Assembly: GCA_032173965.1 (NCBI GenBank)
Contig: CM063294.1
Coordinates: 8,788,452 to 8,852,451, forward strand
Length of the DNA: 64,000 nucleotides
Source: Sitta carolinensis
Lineage: Eukaryota; Chordata; Aves; Passeriformes; Sittidae
Direction of reading: 5' to 3'
Within the stretch, counting starts at the first letter, position 1. Each line of letters opens with the position of its first letter. Position numbers and translations under genes: made by a program. The notes beneath the pieces are model-generated. The model did no database searches, was not told where the DNA came from, and worked only from the letters and a program-made list of their open reading frames with translations. Below are positions 1 to 9,828 of this stretch, piece after piece.

Positions 1-131
1 ATTCCTTCTTTGCTCCTCTTTGTGATCCAAGAACAGCAACTTCTCTACCTCAACATTTCCATTTTTCTGAGGACACACCATGCTGATGTTCCCTTTGCCC
101 ATCCTAACAACACATTAGAAATTCTGTGGAA

Positions 132-286
132 GTAATTCTGGAATATCCTGAGTTGGAAAGGATCATTCCAGCTCCTGGTCCTGTGCAGACCCCCAAAATC
201 CCACCTGGGCATTCCTGGAGCTCTGGCAGCATCAGGGCCGTGCCCATTCCCTGGGGGAAGAACCTTTCCTGCTCTCCACCCTAAAT
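132..286 (-). mobile_element. CR1 LINE 3' fragment
   Basis: The forward strand reads GGAATATCCTGAGTTGGAAA, followed by a 'GATCATTCCAGCTCCTGGTCC' -like stretch (shown in part) and then 'GAACCTTTCCTG'. This is the reverse complement of the 3' end of a bird CR1 retrotransposon of the 'GGAATATCCTGAG' subfamily. CR1 copies are normally 5'-truncated, and only about 155 bp of 3' UTR remains. No reverse-transcriptase coding sequence is present. The same subfamily recurs at 37.76 and 39.48 kb. The inner edge is approximate. Confidence 0.8.
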
Positions 287-1479
287 ATATCCAAGCAATC
301 GTCCTGTTGGGATTTCTGTGATTTCTGTGCAGCTCAGCACCAGCATGGAGGAAGACAGGAGCCCAAGCTGTGAAACCTGCACTTCCCTCACCCTCATTTC
401 CAGGAGTCCTCGTAGGATAAAAGAGCAGTTGATATTAAAATGTCCTGTTCACTTCCACTTGCCATTCAGCTGCATAGCAACCACAGACTACCTTTGGCAA
501 ACTTACTGAACTATTTTTAGTTCAATTACTTGTTCCCCTGACTCAGACTGCAGGGTCTGAGCTTACCTTTCATGCAATATGTGCAAATGAACCTGGCTGC
601 TTGCACTCGTCCTGACCCGTGCAGCTCATTACCAGCAAATTATTTTAGGGACTGAGATACCAACTTCTATATTTGCCCCTCATGTCTGACAGATTTTCAG
701 GCTAATTTTGTTCCCATCTAGCTTTCATAGCCCAAAGTTTTATCATATTCCTATCTTTGCCATCTACTCGGGTGACAGAAGCACCTGCAGGTGGATTTAC
801 CAGCTTGAGGAATGGCTCCTGGCAGGGCAAGCTCACAATGCTGTGCCAGCACAGTAAATCTGTAAAATCCGAGAGGGGAAGGCAGCAGGAGGCTTGTTTA
901 TCATTTGGGGGGGCTGAAAAAAAAAAGCTTTTCTCAAGGCCTGCTGCAGGAACAGCAAGGGTGGCTGAGGGGAGGAGTGGGAGCAAAGCTGCATCAGCCC
1001 TGCCTGGAGCAGGATCAGACACTGAGGAGAGGACGTGGATTTAAGTTTAAATTATCCCCCATGGTCTCATTTCACTGAATGCAAGGACATTTCGTGGCAC
1101 CTGGGAACAGCTGCCACCCAAGGCAGGCTCCTCTCCTGGTTTATTTGCAGGGTAACTCTTTGCTCTCTCACCTCAGTGACCGCCCCTGTGGTTAATGCCC
1201 AGCTTCAGCAGGAGGGGATGGGAACACAGATTGCTGATAAAACCGAGCCTGAAAGATAATTGCACATGATTTTGACTTGGGAGGAATCTGCATGGATATT
1301 CCAGAGTGAAGGAAACCCAAACCTGATCTGGAAGCACTGATGTGCCAGTATTAATTCTTAGCTCACACCAATGCCTTCCATTAAAGACTTTCCAGCACTG
1401 CATGTGCATCTCCTCCAAGGAAAAGCACCCTGGACTGCTGAGCTCTCCCTCAGTAATCAAATATCCACCCCAAACAATC
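287..1479. other. unique sequence, no gene seen
   Basis: About 1.2 kb of unique, CpG-poor DNA. Short open frames of about 100 codons exist on both strands but overlap each other and resemble no known protein. There is a 10-nt A run near 917-926. I see no repeat, RNA gene or convincing regulatory cluster. Confidence 0.5.
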
Positions 1480-1603
1480 ATCATGGAATCACAGAATGGT
1501 TTGGGTTGGAAGGGGCCATAAAAATCATCTCATTCCATGGGCAGGGACACCTCCCACCACCCCAGGTTGCTCAGGGCTCCACCCAGCCGGGCTCCCTTCA
1601 GCT
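1480..1603 (-). mobile_element. CR1 LINE 3' fragment
   Basis: The segment opens with ATGGAATCACAGAATGGTTT and continues with 'GGTTGGAAGGGGCC', 'CCATGGGCAGGGACACCTCC' and 'CCAGGTTGCTCAGGGCTCC'. This is the classic bird CR1 3' end read in reverse complement. About 120 bp remains, and the copy is truncated within the 3' UTR. It belongs to the 'GGTTTGGGTTGG' subfamily, also seen at 22.3 and 49.3 kb. Confidence 0.9.
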
Positions 1604-2611
1604 ACTGGATGATTGTCACTTTTAGTGACAGCTGGGTGACATCTATAAAAGTGTATTAAACGTTTCAACCTCCATTTTAGTGCCAGCTCTCAGGATTCTC
1701 CACCCCTCAGTAAGATCCCCTGGGCCTGGTTAGCTGCTCTTCTCCTGGTTTTCATCCTCTTTAGCCGTAACACCCTTCATAAATCACATTCCCTCTTTTT
1801 CCTTGCTCAGTGGATTGAATTATGGATTCGCCTCTTTAGTGCTGTCCCTTCCCATTTGTACTCTTTTATATTTAACCCTTCAGAAATTCCCATTTCTTCT
1901 TCCAAGTTTAACAGCTGATGAAACGAGGATCTGGTTGATGTAGATTAACCAGATCCTCACTTCTCCTGTAAGGGAACACCAAACTCCAGAGCCCCTTTTG
2001 AGCCAGGCTGTGCTCCACAGCTGCTGGTTTAAGCCACTAAACTGGAATAAACTCCCTGGTGCTGGAACTTCCCATCTCCTTTGCTTTTCTCCTTAGGAGC
2101 TCACTGAACCACAAAGATGTTTGGCTCCACTGGGAGCAAATCACTTTGTCCACCTGTTTGCAGAGCAGAAATGATCTGAACGTGCCTGAAACCTGGGGTG
2201 AATAAATGGGGTGAATAAATGCTGAGCTGGGAGAGGGAGAAGGGTGTGGGGATGCAAAAAAGGCTCCAAGGGGTGCAAGGAGAAGGGATTGAGAGGCAAA
2301 GCCTGGCCTTGGTTCTGCCCTGCTGGAAGCTGAGCCTTGGGCTCCCTCCCCTTCCTTTCCAGGAGAAGAAATGACCTTTCCCTGTGGCTGCACTGTGGCC
2401 AGTCAAGAATTACCAAAGTCTATATGATTCAAAGGAAACTCTTCCTGGATCCTTTCTGCCAGCTTTCTGAAATGTAAAAGTGAGTGTCTCTCACTTTTTA
2501 AGGTGGTTCCCAAAGCAAGGACCTCTGGAAGGCCATTCCCCCTTTTATTTCAAATAACCACAGAGAGAAACTGCATTAAAATGGGTGATAAATCATCAGA
2601 TGGCTAAAACT
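1604..2611. other. unique sequence with one hairpin
   Basis: AT-rich unique DNA between a CR1 fragment and a polypurine tract. It holds a perfect inverted repeat (1925-1958, listed separately) and a small direct repeat, GGGGTGAATAAAT, twice in tandem near 2195-2220. Three overlapping minus-strand frames around 2037-2416 are proline- and serine-rich and look like chance readings. No gene is supported. Confidence 0.45.
1925..1958. repeat. perfect 12-bp inverted repeat (hairpin)
   Basis: The arm GAGGATCTGGTT (1925-1936) is followed by the 10-nt loop GATGTAGATT and then the exact reverse complement AACCAGATCCTC (1947-1958). The flanking bases do not pair further, so the stem stops at 12 bp. This is too short for a miRNA precursor. 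It has no downstream T run and lies in animal DNA, so a terminator reading does not apply. Confidence 0.8.
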
Positions 2612-3161
2612 GGGGAAAAGGGAAGGGAAAGAGGGAAAAGGGGAAAAGGGGAAAAGGGGAAAGGGGAAAGGGGAAAAAGGGGAAAGGGGAAAGGGGAAAA
2701 GGGGGAAAGGGGAAAGGGGAAAGGGGAAAGGGGAAGGAAAGGGGAAGGAAAGGGGAAAGGGGAAAAGGGGAAAGGGAAAGGGGAAAGGGGAAAGGGGAAA
2801 GGGGAAAGGGAAAGGGGAAAAGGGGAAAAGGGGAAAGGAAAGGGGAAAAGGGGAAAAGGAAAGGGGAAAAGGGAGAAAAGGGGAAAAGGGAAAGGAAAGG
2901 GAAAGGGGAAAGGGGAAAGGAGGGAAGTGGAAAGGAGGGAAAGGGGGAAAAGGGGAAAGGGGAAAAGGAAAGGAAAGGGGAAAAGGGGAAAAAAGGGAAA
3001 GGGAAAGGGGAAAAGGGGAAAGGAAAAGGGGAAAGGGAAAAGGGAAAGGGGAAAGGGGAAAGGAAAGGGAAAAGGGAAAGGAAGGAAAAGGGAAAGGGGA
3101 AAGGGGAAAGGGAAAGGGGAAAGGGAAAAGGGAAAAGGGAAAAGGGGAAGAAAGGAAAGGG
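2612..3161. repeat. (GGGGAAAA)n-like polypurine tract, 550 bp
   Basis: Every base on the plus strand is A or G except one T at 2938. This leaves uninterrupted purine runs of 326 and 223 bp. The unit drifts between GGGGAAA, GGGAAAA and GGAAA. Such tracts can form intramolecular triplexes, and the closely spaced G4 runs on the plus strand also fit a G-quadruplex pattern. Frames of about 190-205 codons on both strands here (Lys/Gly/Glu/Arg or Phe/Pro/Leu/Ser only) are by-products of the repeat, not genes. Confidence 0.97.
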
Positions 3162-5684
3162 CCAAAGCTGGAATGCTGTCAGTGGATTTTCAAAGCGGAT
3201 AGGGGTTTATAAGATGGAGGGTTAAAATAATATATTTCTATGCACACCATTTAATTTTTAAGTAGGTACAGTTTACAAAAACATTGGTGCAAGGAATTTT
3301 TCTCTGCTCAGGGTTATGCTTTTGCAGAGTGGCCTCTGATTTTCTCATTATTACTTTTATGATCTAATATTTAACAGCCTGTAACATCAGAGTACATGGA
3401 AATAGCAGTGCAGGTTTTGATAATAAATCCTGTTCTATCAGGTATCCTTCTTCAGTATTCCCACTCTTTCAAAAGGAAAATAAAATTATTATTTTCCTTT
3501 TGGGAAGGTTCTGAGGAAGACCAATCTTCTTGCCAAAAGAATCCTCTCTTTTCACCTCTATATCTTGAATTAAAATAAAATAAATTAACGCTGATGACTG
3601 ATAATGGCTGATAGTGACTTCTTAACTGCAATAACAGAAATAGTCCAGAACCATTCAGATTTGAACTGTTGGTAAAGTTACATTGAGACTAAGAGGGAAA
3701 AAAAAAATCTGTTCCTGGAAGAAAATCTATTCTTTTCTCTATTCCAGGAAAGAATGACTTCTGAAGTTTTTTTAGCAGGAAGACTCAGAGCATTTTATCA
3801 GCCTGGGAAACCAAGCAGAGGATCAGGTGAGGTGAGCGACTCACATCTCTCCCAGGATTGACTCAACTGTCCTGAAAGCCACAAACTCCCAGATGAATTT
3901 GAATTTGTGTTTGCCCAACATGACTTTAACCAGCAGAGTTCTGTAGGAAAAGACTCCAGAGCCAGAGCACAGCTGAGTTTTGGGAGCTCTCATTGATTTT
4001 TACCTGAAGGAAACCTGATTCCTCTCAGTGAGTGGGACGGATTCCCCACAGGGGTGACGAGGAGAGGGAAGCACTCCCAGGGGTGTGCTCCACCCTTGGA
4101 CACCAGTTTGAGCCTGGAAAATTCCCCTTTTCCCCAGGGACTGCCCACAGAAAGCACCTGCCTGACAAGTGCAGACCCAATGCCTCAATTTTTACTCCTG
4201 CCAGGGGAAGATTTGGCTGAATTTAAGAAAGCAAAGCCCACTTTAAGGCTGTTTTGTGAAACTGCAGTCAGCTAAAAATGCAGACATATCATAAGTCTTC
4301 TAAAGTGGTAATTTTCTCTATTTCTCCTAAGAAAAAGCAGCTTAGGGATTTCTACAGTCCCCAGTTGTGTCTGAGCATCCTCACACTCGCTGCTGTCTTC
4401 TCAAATCTAGCCCTTAAGCTTTCCAAGTGCTCTTATTTCTATCCCAGAAATAAGAGAAAGAGGGAGATTTACTGCATTAAACCTTTAATTCCTAGAGAAA
4501 AGTCTCCTTTCCCCCTTTCTTTCTTAACCCTCAATTCTTTCTTTCCATTATTCTCTCGTTCTGCACCTCAGCCCAAGTGAGAAGCTTTCACACCCTGCCT
4601 GTTTGCTTTGTGGAAGGAGCAGCTTCGGGCATTTCACCTCTGCTTGGTTTTCCTGGTGGTGTTTGTTTGGAACGGAGCTTTCTGCTGGCCCCAGGGCAGG
4701 TGTGGATCCTGTGCAATTGCTGCTCCTTTCTCTGCAGGCTGGGAAAGGTCAGGGCCAGCAGTGCTGCTCCCAGAGATGCCCTGGAGCTGGCTGGGGAAGC
4801 CTCTCCCAGCTCCTTCCAGCATCCTGACTCAGCTCACAGCCACTGCTCACAGAATAAATTACCAACAGCACGGTGGAAATTGTTGGGTTTGGTATTTTTT
4901 TGTTTTGTTTTTATGTAGCCAATAGCCCCAAATCCACCCTTACATTTGCTGCCTCATGTTGTAAAGCTGTTGTCTGTGATGCCCAACAATACTTTTCTCA
5001 GGGATTGTTTAGGCAGGCTTTTAGTGATTGGGGTTATTTAAAAGTGATTCCAGACAGATATTAATGATTTCCAGTAGTCACAATGCTGCTGTCCACAGCT
5101 GGGCTGAGCTGTGAGGCCTTTCTGCCTCCACCCTCCCAATTCCTGGGGTGAACAGAGCTACAGAGACTTCAGATAAAAGCCAAGGGTCAAGTGGAGAGAG
5201 TGCAGAGGCAAACTGAGCCTAAAGGCTGGGAAAACCTGATCTTGAGCAGAAGATTAATGTGCAAAATGGAAAAAAAATAATATTACAGGCTTCAAATATT
5301 GAAGAGAGCTGCAGTGACAAAGGAGTTGACAGTGCATATGTATTTGTGCTGGCTAGGACAAGAATTAGCTGAAATTCCTGCAGGATGTCAAGGGTCAGGC
5401 TTTAGGAAAAGCTTTCAGTGTTTAGCAAAGCTGCAGAGAAGACTTCCAGCAGAGGCTGGGGAGGGTTCTGTGCTGGACAACCTCCAGCAGCAGGCAAACA
5501 GAACCCTGCCAGTGCAGAGGTAGAGCTAATCCTGCTCTGAGGCAAAGGATTCTTTATGTCCCAATTCCAGGCTCTTTCCAGCCCCGTGTGGTTATCAGAT
5601 TCAACAATACAAATTGGAGGTGAATACATGTTTCCATTATCTGTTCTGCCCCCCAGGCTTTCCCATCTTACAGATCTCTTCATC

Positions 5685-5685
<1 letters not shown>
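3162..5685. other. unique sequence, no gene seen
   Basis: About 2.5 kb of non-repetitive DNA, AT-rich from 3.2 to 3.8 kb. It includes a pair of STAT-type palindromes at 3712-3750. Short open frames around 4.3-4.9 kb occur in several phases at once and share no recognisable domain. I see no repeat family or RNA gene. Confidence 0.45.
3712..3750. promoter_or_regulatory. paired STAT-type palindromes
   Basis: TTCCTGGAA lies at 3712-3720 and TTCCAGGAA at 3742-3750. Both fit the STAT consensus TTCCNGGAA exactly, with centres 30 bp apart, close to three helical turns. Paired sites can bind STAT tetramers cooperatively, which is known for the family. Use in vivo is untested, and no promoter or gene is visible nearby. 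Confidence 0.3.

Positions 5686-5738
<53 letters not shown>
5686..5738. repeat. T53 homopolymer
   Basis: An uninterrupted run of 53 T. Bird CR1 elements do not leave poly(A) tails, and no processed pseudogene or SINE body is visible on either side. The run is therefore probably slippage-derived. Its exact length is unreliable in most assemblies. Confidence 0.95.
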
Positions 5739-5741
<3 letters not shown>

Positions 5742-6074
5742 TCTGGCCTTTCCTCTTCCTTCTAAAAACTCTCTGCCCAAGCTGCCTGATTTGCTGTCCT
5801 CTTCCTCCTAGACAAAAATTGGCCTTTTTTAACGCTGGCCAGGTCTCAATTGCAGTGCAGGACCCTACAATTAGTGACAGGCTCTCCTCCCCTGGCTGCC
5901 AGCAGAGTAAATCCTGGCAGCCCCTGGAGAGGCTCCAGCTCCTCCTGTTTTCCTCCCACGGGGACACCCACACTGAGCTGCTTTTAACCCTAAAAAAGGA
6001 GAAGGAGAAACAACCACCAGCTCCTGGCAAAGCTGCTCTTGTCCCTGAGCCCTGGAGCTCACAGGAACCCTTCT

Positions 6075-6390
6075 TCCTCCTGCTGTGATTAACTGACCTT
6101 GCCCTGCTGCCTGTCAACTGCAAGATAGGATTTAGATAATTTTATTGGCTGAATAGCAGAAATTGAGCTTGAAGCCCAGACAACATTGCTTTTGCTCATG
6201 TGTTTGTGCAAATCTCGCTGCTGTAGCCTGGCAGCAATCTCAGCCTGCCTCACAGTGCAAAGATGATACACATTTAATCTTGTAGCTTATTACATTTTCA
6301 CCAGATATAGTGCTCTTGCTATCAACAGATGCTGCTAAAGTGGGGGGGCAGTTTAATATATTTTCCTCCTTAAGTGTTTATCTCCCTTTA
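6075..6390. promoter_or_regulatory. candidate conserved non-coding block
   Basis: Unique, moderately AT-rich DNA without repeat character. It carries TGATTAACTG, several homeodomain-like TAAT/ATTA cores and GCTATCAACAG, and has no open frame of note. The texture resembles vertebrate enhancers, but conservation was not measured. A multi-species alignment would settle it. Confidence 0.25.
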
Positions 6391-8284
6391 TTATGTGTCC
6401 CAGCAGGTCAGATTCATTTTCCTGAGCTCCTTCCAGGCTCAGAGTGAGGGCACTTCACATTTTTGCCTCCTACCTTTGACCACACCACGTCCTCAAGTTC
6501 CCTGGGCTGCACACAGAACACCCGATTCCCATCCCAAAATCCCCCTTTTTTAGTTTGCTGCCCACACTTTGGGGTTCAATTCTTTGCTATTGTCCTTTTT
6601 GTTAGCAGTGCCCAGCTCTTGTTCCACACCACGCCTGGAACCACTCAATGAGACATTTAATGCTGTCTTTGCTTCCTGACATTTCACAGCAGGTAAAAAA
6701 ATCTTCCTCACTTATCTACCAGTGGACACGATTAGATCTCACAGACAAAAATTAAAAGGAAGTGTGAATATCCTCCCAAACTGATTGCTTTTGCAAACAG
6801 CACATTTATTGCTTGTACAGACATTTATGATTCAAGCCCATCCACAGAAAGGATCATCCTGGATCAAGCCTTGGATGTGAAGGTTCACAGCCTTCCAGAT
6901 TTTACATGCTCAGATACCCACAAACAATTTTAAGACATGTTTTCCCCTTTCCTCCCAGTAATGTGTGCAGCTACTGCATGCTCAGTGTATATTTTAGAGG
7001 AGCTCAGACATATTGGGCTGCATCTGCTGGTTTATTTTTAGGGAGATCAGCTCCGATAGATTTGCTTAGGAACAGCACAGGAAGAATTATGTGAACTTTG
7101 CAAAGAGCAGAATATTTCAAGTTCTGTGCCTGTGAACCACGGCAGCACTCGCTGAAATGAATTACTCCTCATAAAACTCCTGCTGCCCCCTTCTCCCTGA
7201 AGGCTGAAATCCAAAAGCCATCCCAGAGGTGTGAAAGGTCTGTCTCAAACCAGTGTGAGCTCCAGGAAACACAGAATTAAGGCTGACAGAATTAAGGCTT
7301 TCCTGCCACCTTGGCCAGTGCAGGCTGGGATTTGCAGGCAGCAGGAAAGCACAGGGTGTGTTGTGAGTGCCTCAAATGCAAACATGGGCATCACCAGGGG
7401 AGCAGCTCAGGGCAAGGACAGCTGCACCACTCTCCTGTCAGCTCCTCCAGAGACAGCACAGCAGCTGATGGGACGTGGAAGCAGCTTAAGCTCCCCATTC
7501 CCACCACAACAGGAGCTGCAGCCCTGATGCTGCAAGGGTTTATTTTGTGTTTGCCTGCAAGGGCTCAGCGATGAGTTAGAGAATGTACAGAATTTCCAGA
7601 CAGCCCTGGAAATGCAGCGGCCACCTCTGCTGCTTTGTTAGAACACATCCTGCCCCTGAAGCATCTCCCCACCACGTGAACTAAGATGAACTGCACTTGT
7701 TTGGAACTTAACTTTGCTTATTCAGAGATTAAGCCCCGTTGTCAGCTTGTAAAATCTATATTGCAAAAGCAGTGATAAAGAACATTTCCCTCTTCCACGC
7801 AGCAGTTTTGTCAATCCATCTCTGCTCCGGCCAGATAAATCACATTACACAGGGAGAGGCAAATCTACCCAACTACAGCACAAATCTGGCAAGGCTTTCA
7901 CAACTGCTGAGGGGCTTTGAAGGTGGGGGAGCTGGACTGTGACAAGAAACATTTATTTCACTCTGGGGGAGAAAAAAAAAAATCAATTGTATGGAGGGGT
8001 TGTTGTGAATGAAGACAAGCAGCCACTGGCCCATCTCACATCTCAATGCATTTTCCAGTGGAGAGCTGTAAAGGACCTCAGAGGAAAAACCTGCCTTTGG
8101 GACTAATCAATAAAAGATTTTTTGGATATAAATATAGGTCTAATTGTACAGGATAATTCTAGCAGCAGTTTCCACCTAACATAATAAACTAGCCCTTACT
8201 TTAAAGGCTGAGCTGGTGGTAAATTACAAATCCTCTTTGAGCTGAACTGACCTAATTATTTTTTGTTTTGTGCTGGTACTGAAC

Positions 8285-8305
8285 AAACATGCCCAAAGCA
8301 TGCTT
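8285..8305. promoter_or_regulatory. full p53-type response element
   Basis: AAACATGCCC (8285-8294) and AAGCATGCTT (8296-8305) each fit RRRCWWGYYY at every position and are separated by a single base. The p53-family consensus is two such decamers with a 0-13 bp spacer, and elements with spacers of 0-1 bp bind best. Both half-sites keep the favoured CATG core. The motif is seen directly; binding and any target gene are unknown. Confidence 0.45.
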
Positions 8306-9241
8306 TCCCTCCTGCTTGAATAAATCAGAATTTCAAGACATCCATCCAGGAGGCCCACTAGTCCTAGTCCTGGCTTGCCTGCCCACATTTCTCTTTCAGC
8401 AGAAGAGCTCCTGGATCCTGGCAGCTGGAAAATGGGGAGATTTCTGGCCCGGAGTGTTGGTGATCAGGGCTGCTCAGGAAGATGCCCAGGGCCAGCTGGG
8501 CAGTGCCTGTCCAGGGCCAGGAGGGTTACAGCCCCATCTTTTGGTAAATCCGAATTTCACATCACCTTCCTCCCTCCCACTGCCTCTGGGCAGAGCTGGG
8601 GACCCCCCAGCTCCAGGGGGATTTTCCAGGGGAAGGACTGGGCTAAAGCAGTTTCCTCTGCAGATGACCACTGGGCAGAGACTTCATTAGTGAAAGGAGC
8701 TCAGAGACAGCTCCTTGGAAATTCAGCAGGATTTTCCCTCCCCAGCTAGCCCTAAAGCTGTGCTTTGTGCAGCCATTTACTGGTGCACCAGTATAAAACC
8801 AGCAGCTGCCAGCTCAGGTGCCCTTTGTACCTGCAGAACAAGTTACAGCAATAAACCAAGAGTGTGTTATGGCCTATTTGTGTATAATTCTCTTATACCA
8901 GCACTCTTAGAGGGACAAATCGGGTGAGAAAATGCAGTTTAATCCCCAGCTGGTGCCATTATTAAGTTCTCCTTAGCTGTGCTCCTGAGGGGAAAGGTGG
9001 AGGGCAGCACAAAGGTGAAGTGCTGGCTGCCCTGTGCTGAGGGGGGAGGATGAGAGCAGAGATTTGGGATGAGGAGAAGCAGGAGTTTGGTGCCAGGGGC
9101 AAAGGGAGCTGAGGATACAGCCAGGGGCAGCTCTGGCACAGGGAAGGGAAGCAGGGATACACAGCCAGCCCTGCTGCTGCCAGGAGAGGGGGTGGATTAA
9201 TGCCCCTGTTTGCAGCAGGGACAGAAGCTGGAGGGGACATC

Positions 9242-9282
9242 GATTATTGAGATTATTGAGACTGAGATTATTGAGATTGTTA
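9242..9282. repeat. short GATTATTGA tandem repeat
   Basis: GATTATTGA occurs at 9242-9250, 9251-9259 and 9266-9274, followed by a decayed copy, GATTGTTAC. It is a small local slippage array with no further significance seen. Confidence 0.8.
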
Positions 9283-9414
9283 CCACTCCCATCCGTGCTG
9301 AGGGCAAGGCTGTGAAGGATTAAGGGAGTGCACAGAAAAAGTGTGTGTGGGACAAGCACCTCTCTCAGTGATGCCTTGAGAAGCCACCTGGAACAGAGGG
9401 TGGGCAGAGTTAAA

Positions 9415-9828
9415 GGAATAAAGCAGGGATTTGTTAAAGCAGGGATTTATTAAAGCAGGGATTTATTAAAGTTTCTTCACAGGATGCACCTTGGGCAGCA
9501 CAAGAGCCCAGCCAGGGCTCCACCCAAGGTGGATCCTGCTCAGGAGTTTTCCCCCTTGGCTCAGTTCTGCTCCATTTCCACGCTGGGGTTCATTGTCCAG
9601 TGCCAGCCCCAGGGGATGCAGTCCCACCCTCCCACATTCTCTCCTCAATTCCTGATTTTTGGGCACTTCTTGGGCTGAAGCTGCAGCGGTGCCCTTGGTT
9701 CTGGTTCTGGTTGAGGATTGTTCTGTGTGCTGAGCTGGGAGCAGAGCACTGGCACTGCACAGGGAGGGCAGAGCCACACTCCAGGGCAGTAAATCTGGGA
9801 AATAGGGAAGCTCAAACTTCAGGCATCA
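9415..9828 (-). mobile_element. solo LTR, family A copy 1
   Basis: The same ordered landmarks appear here and at 35.33-35.72 kb: AAAGCAGGGATTTATT, GGGCAGCAC, 'TGGATCCTG', 'CAGTTCTGCTCCAT', a central 'ATTGT' block and a final 'AAACTT..AGGCATCA'. On the minus strand the element begins TGATGCCT and carries AATAAA (forward TTTATT) near its other end, as an LTR does. No primer-binding site or gag/pol sequence adjoins it, so it is solo. I recall a songbird endogenous-retrovirus LTR of this form; the exact name was not checked. The forward start is approximate. Confidence 0.6.
9420..9467. repeat. 16-bp unit repeated three times inside the LTR
   Basis: AAAGCAGGGATTT(G/A)TT occurs at 9420-9435, 9436-9451 and 9452-9467. 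It triplicates the segment that carries the minus-strand AATAAA. The second LTR copy at 35.3 kb has a single unit, so the expansion arose after insertion or in a sub-lineage. Confidence 0.85.

Larger units (their letters stand above)
5739..9241. other. unique sequence with candidate regulatory blocks
   Basis: About 3.5 kb with no recognised mobile element. It contains the candidate block 6075-6390 and a p53-type site at 8285-8305. Another AT-rich stretch at 8100-8280 looks similar but weaker. A 16-bp palindrome, TACTGGTGCACCAGTA, lies at 8778-8793; palindromes of this length are expected about once per window. Short frames at 8.3-8.7 kb are open in several phases and match nothing. Confidence 0.45.

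Noticed and set aside
2585..3202. Open frames of 189-205 codons on both strands
   Set aside because: They are direct translations of a two-letter purine repeat and contain almost only Lys, Gly, Glu and Arg, or Phe, Pro, Leu and Ser.
8618..8627. NF-kB consensus GGGATTTTCC
   Set aside because: The degenerate consensus is expected about eight times in a window of this size, and no cluster is present.
8778..8793. 16-bp palindrome TACTGGTGCACCAGTA
   Set aside because: About one such palindrome is expected by chance in 64 kb, and no transposon context is seen.
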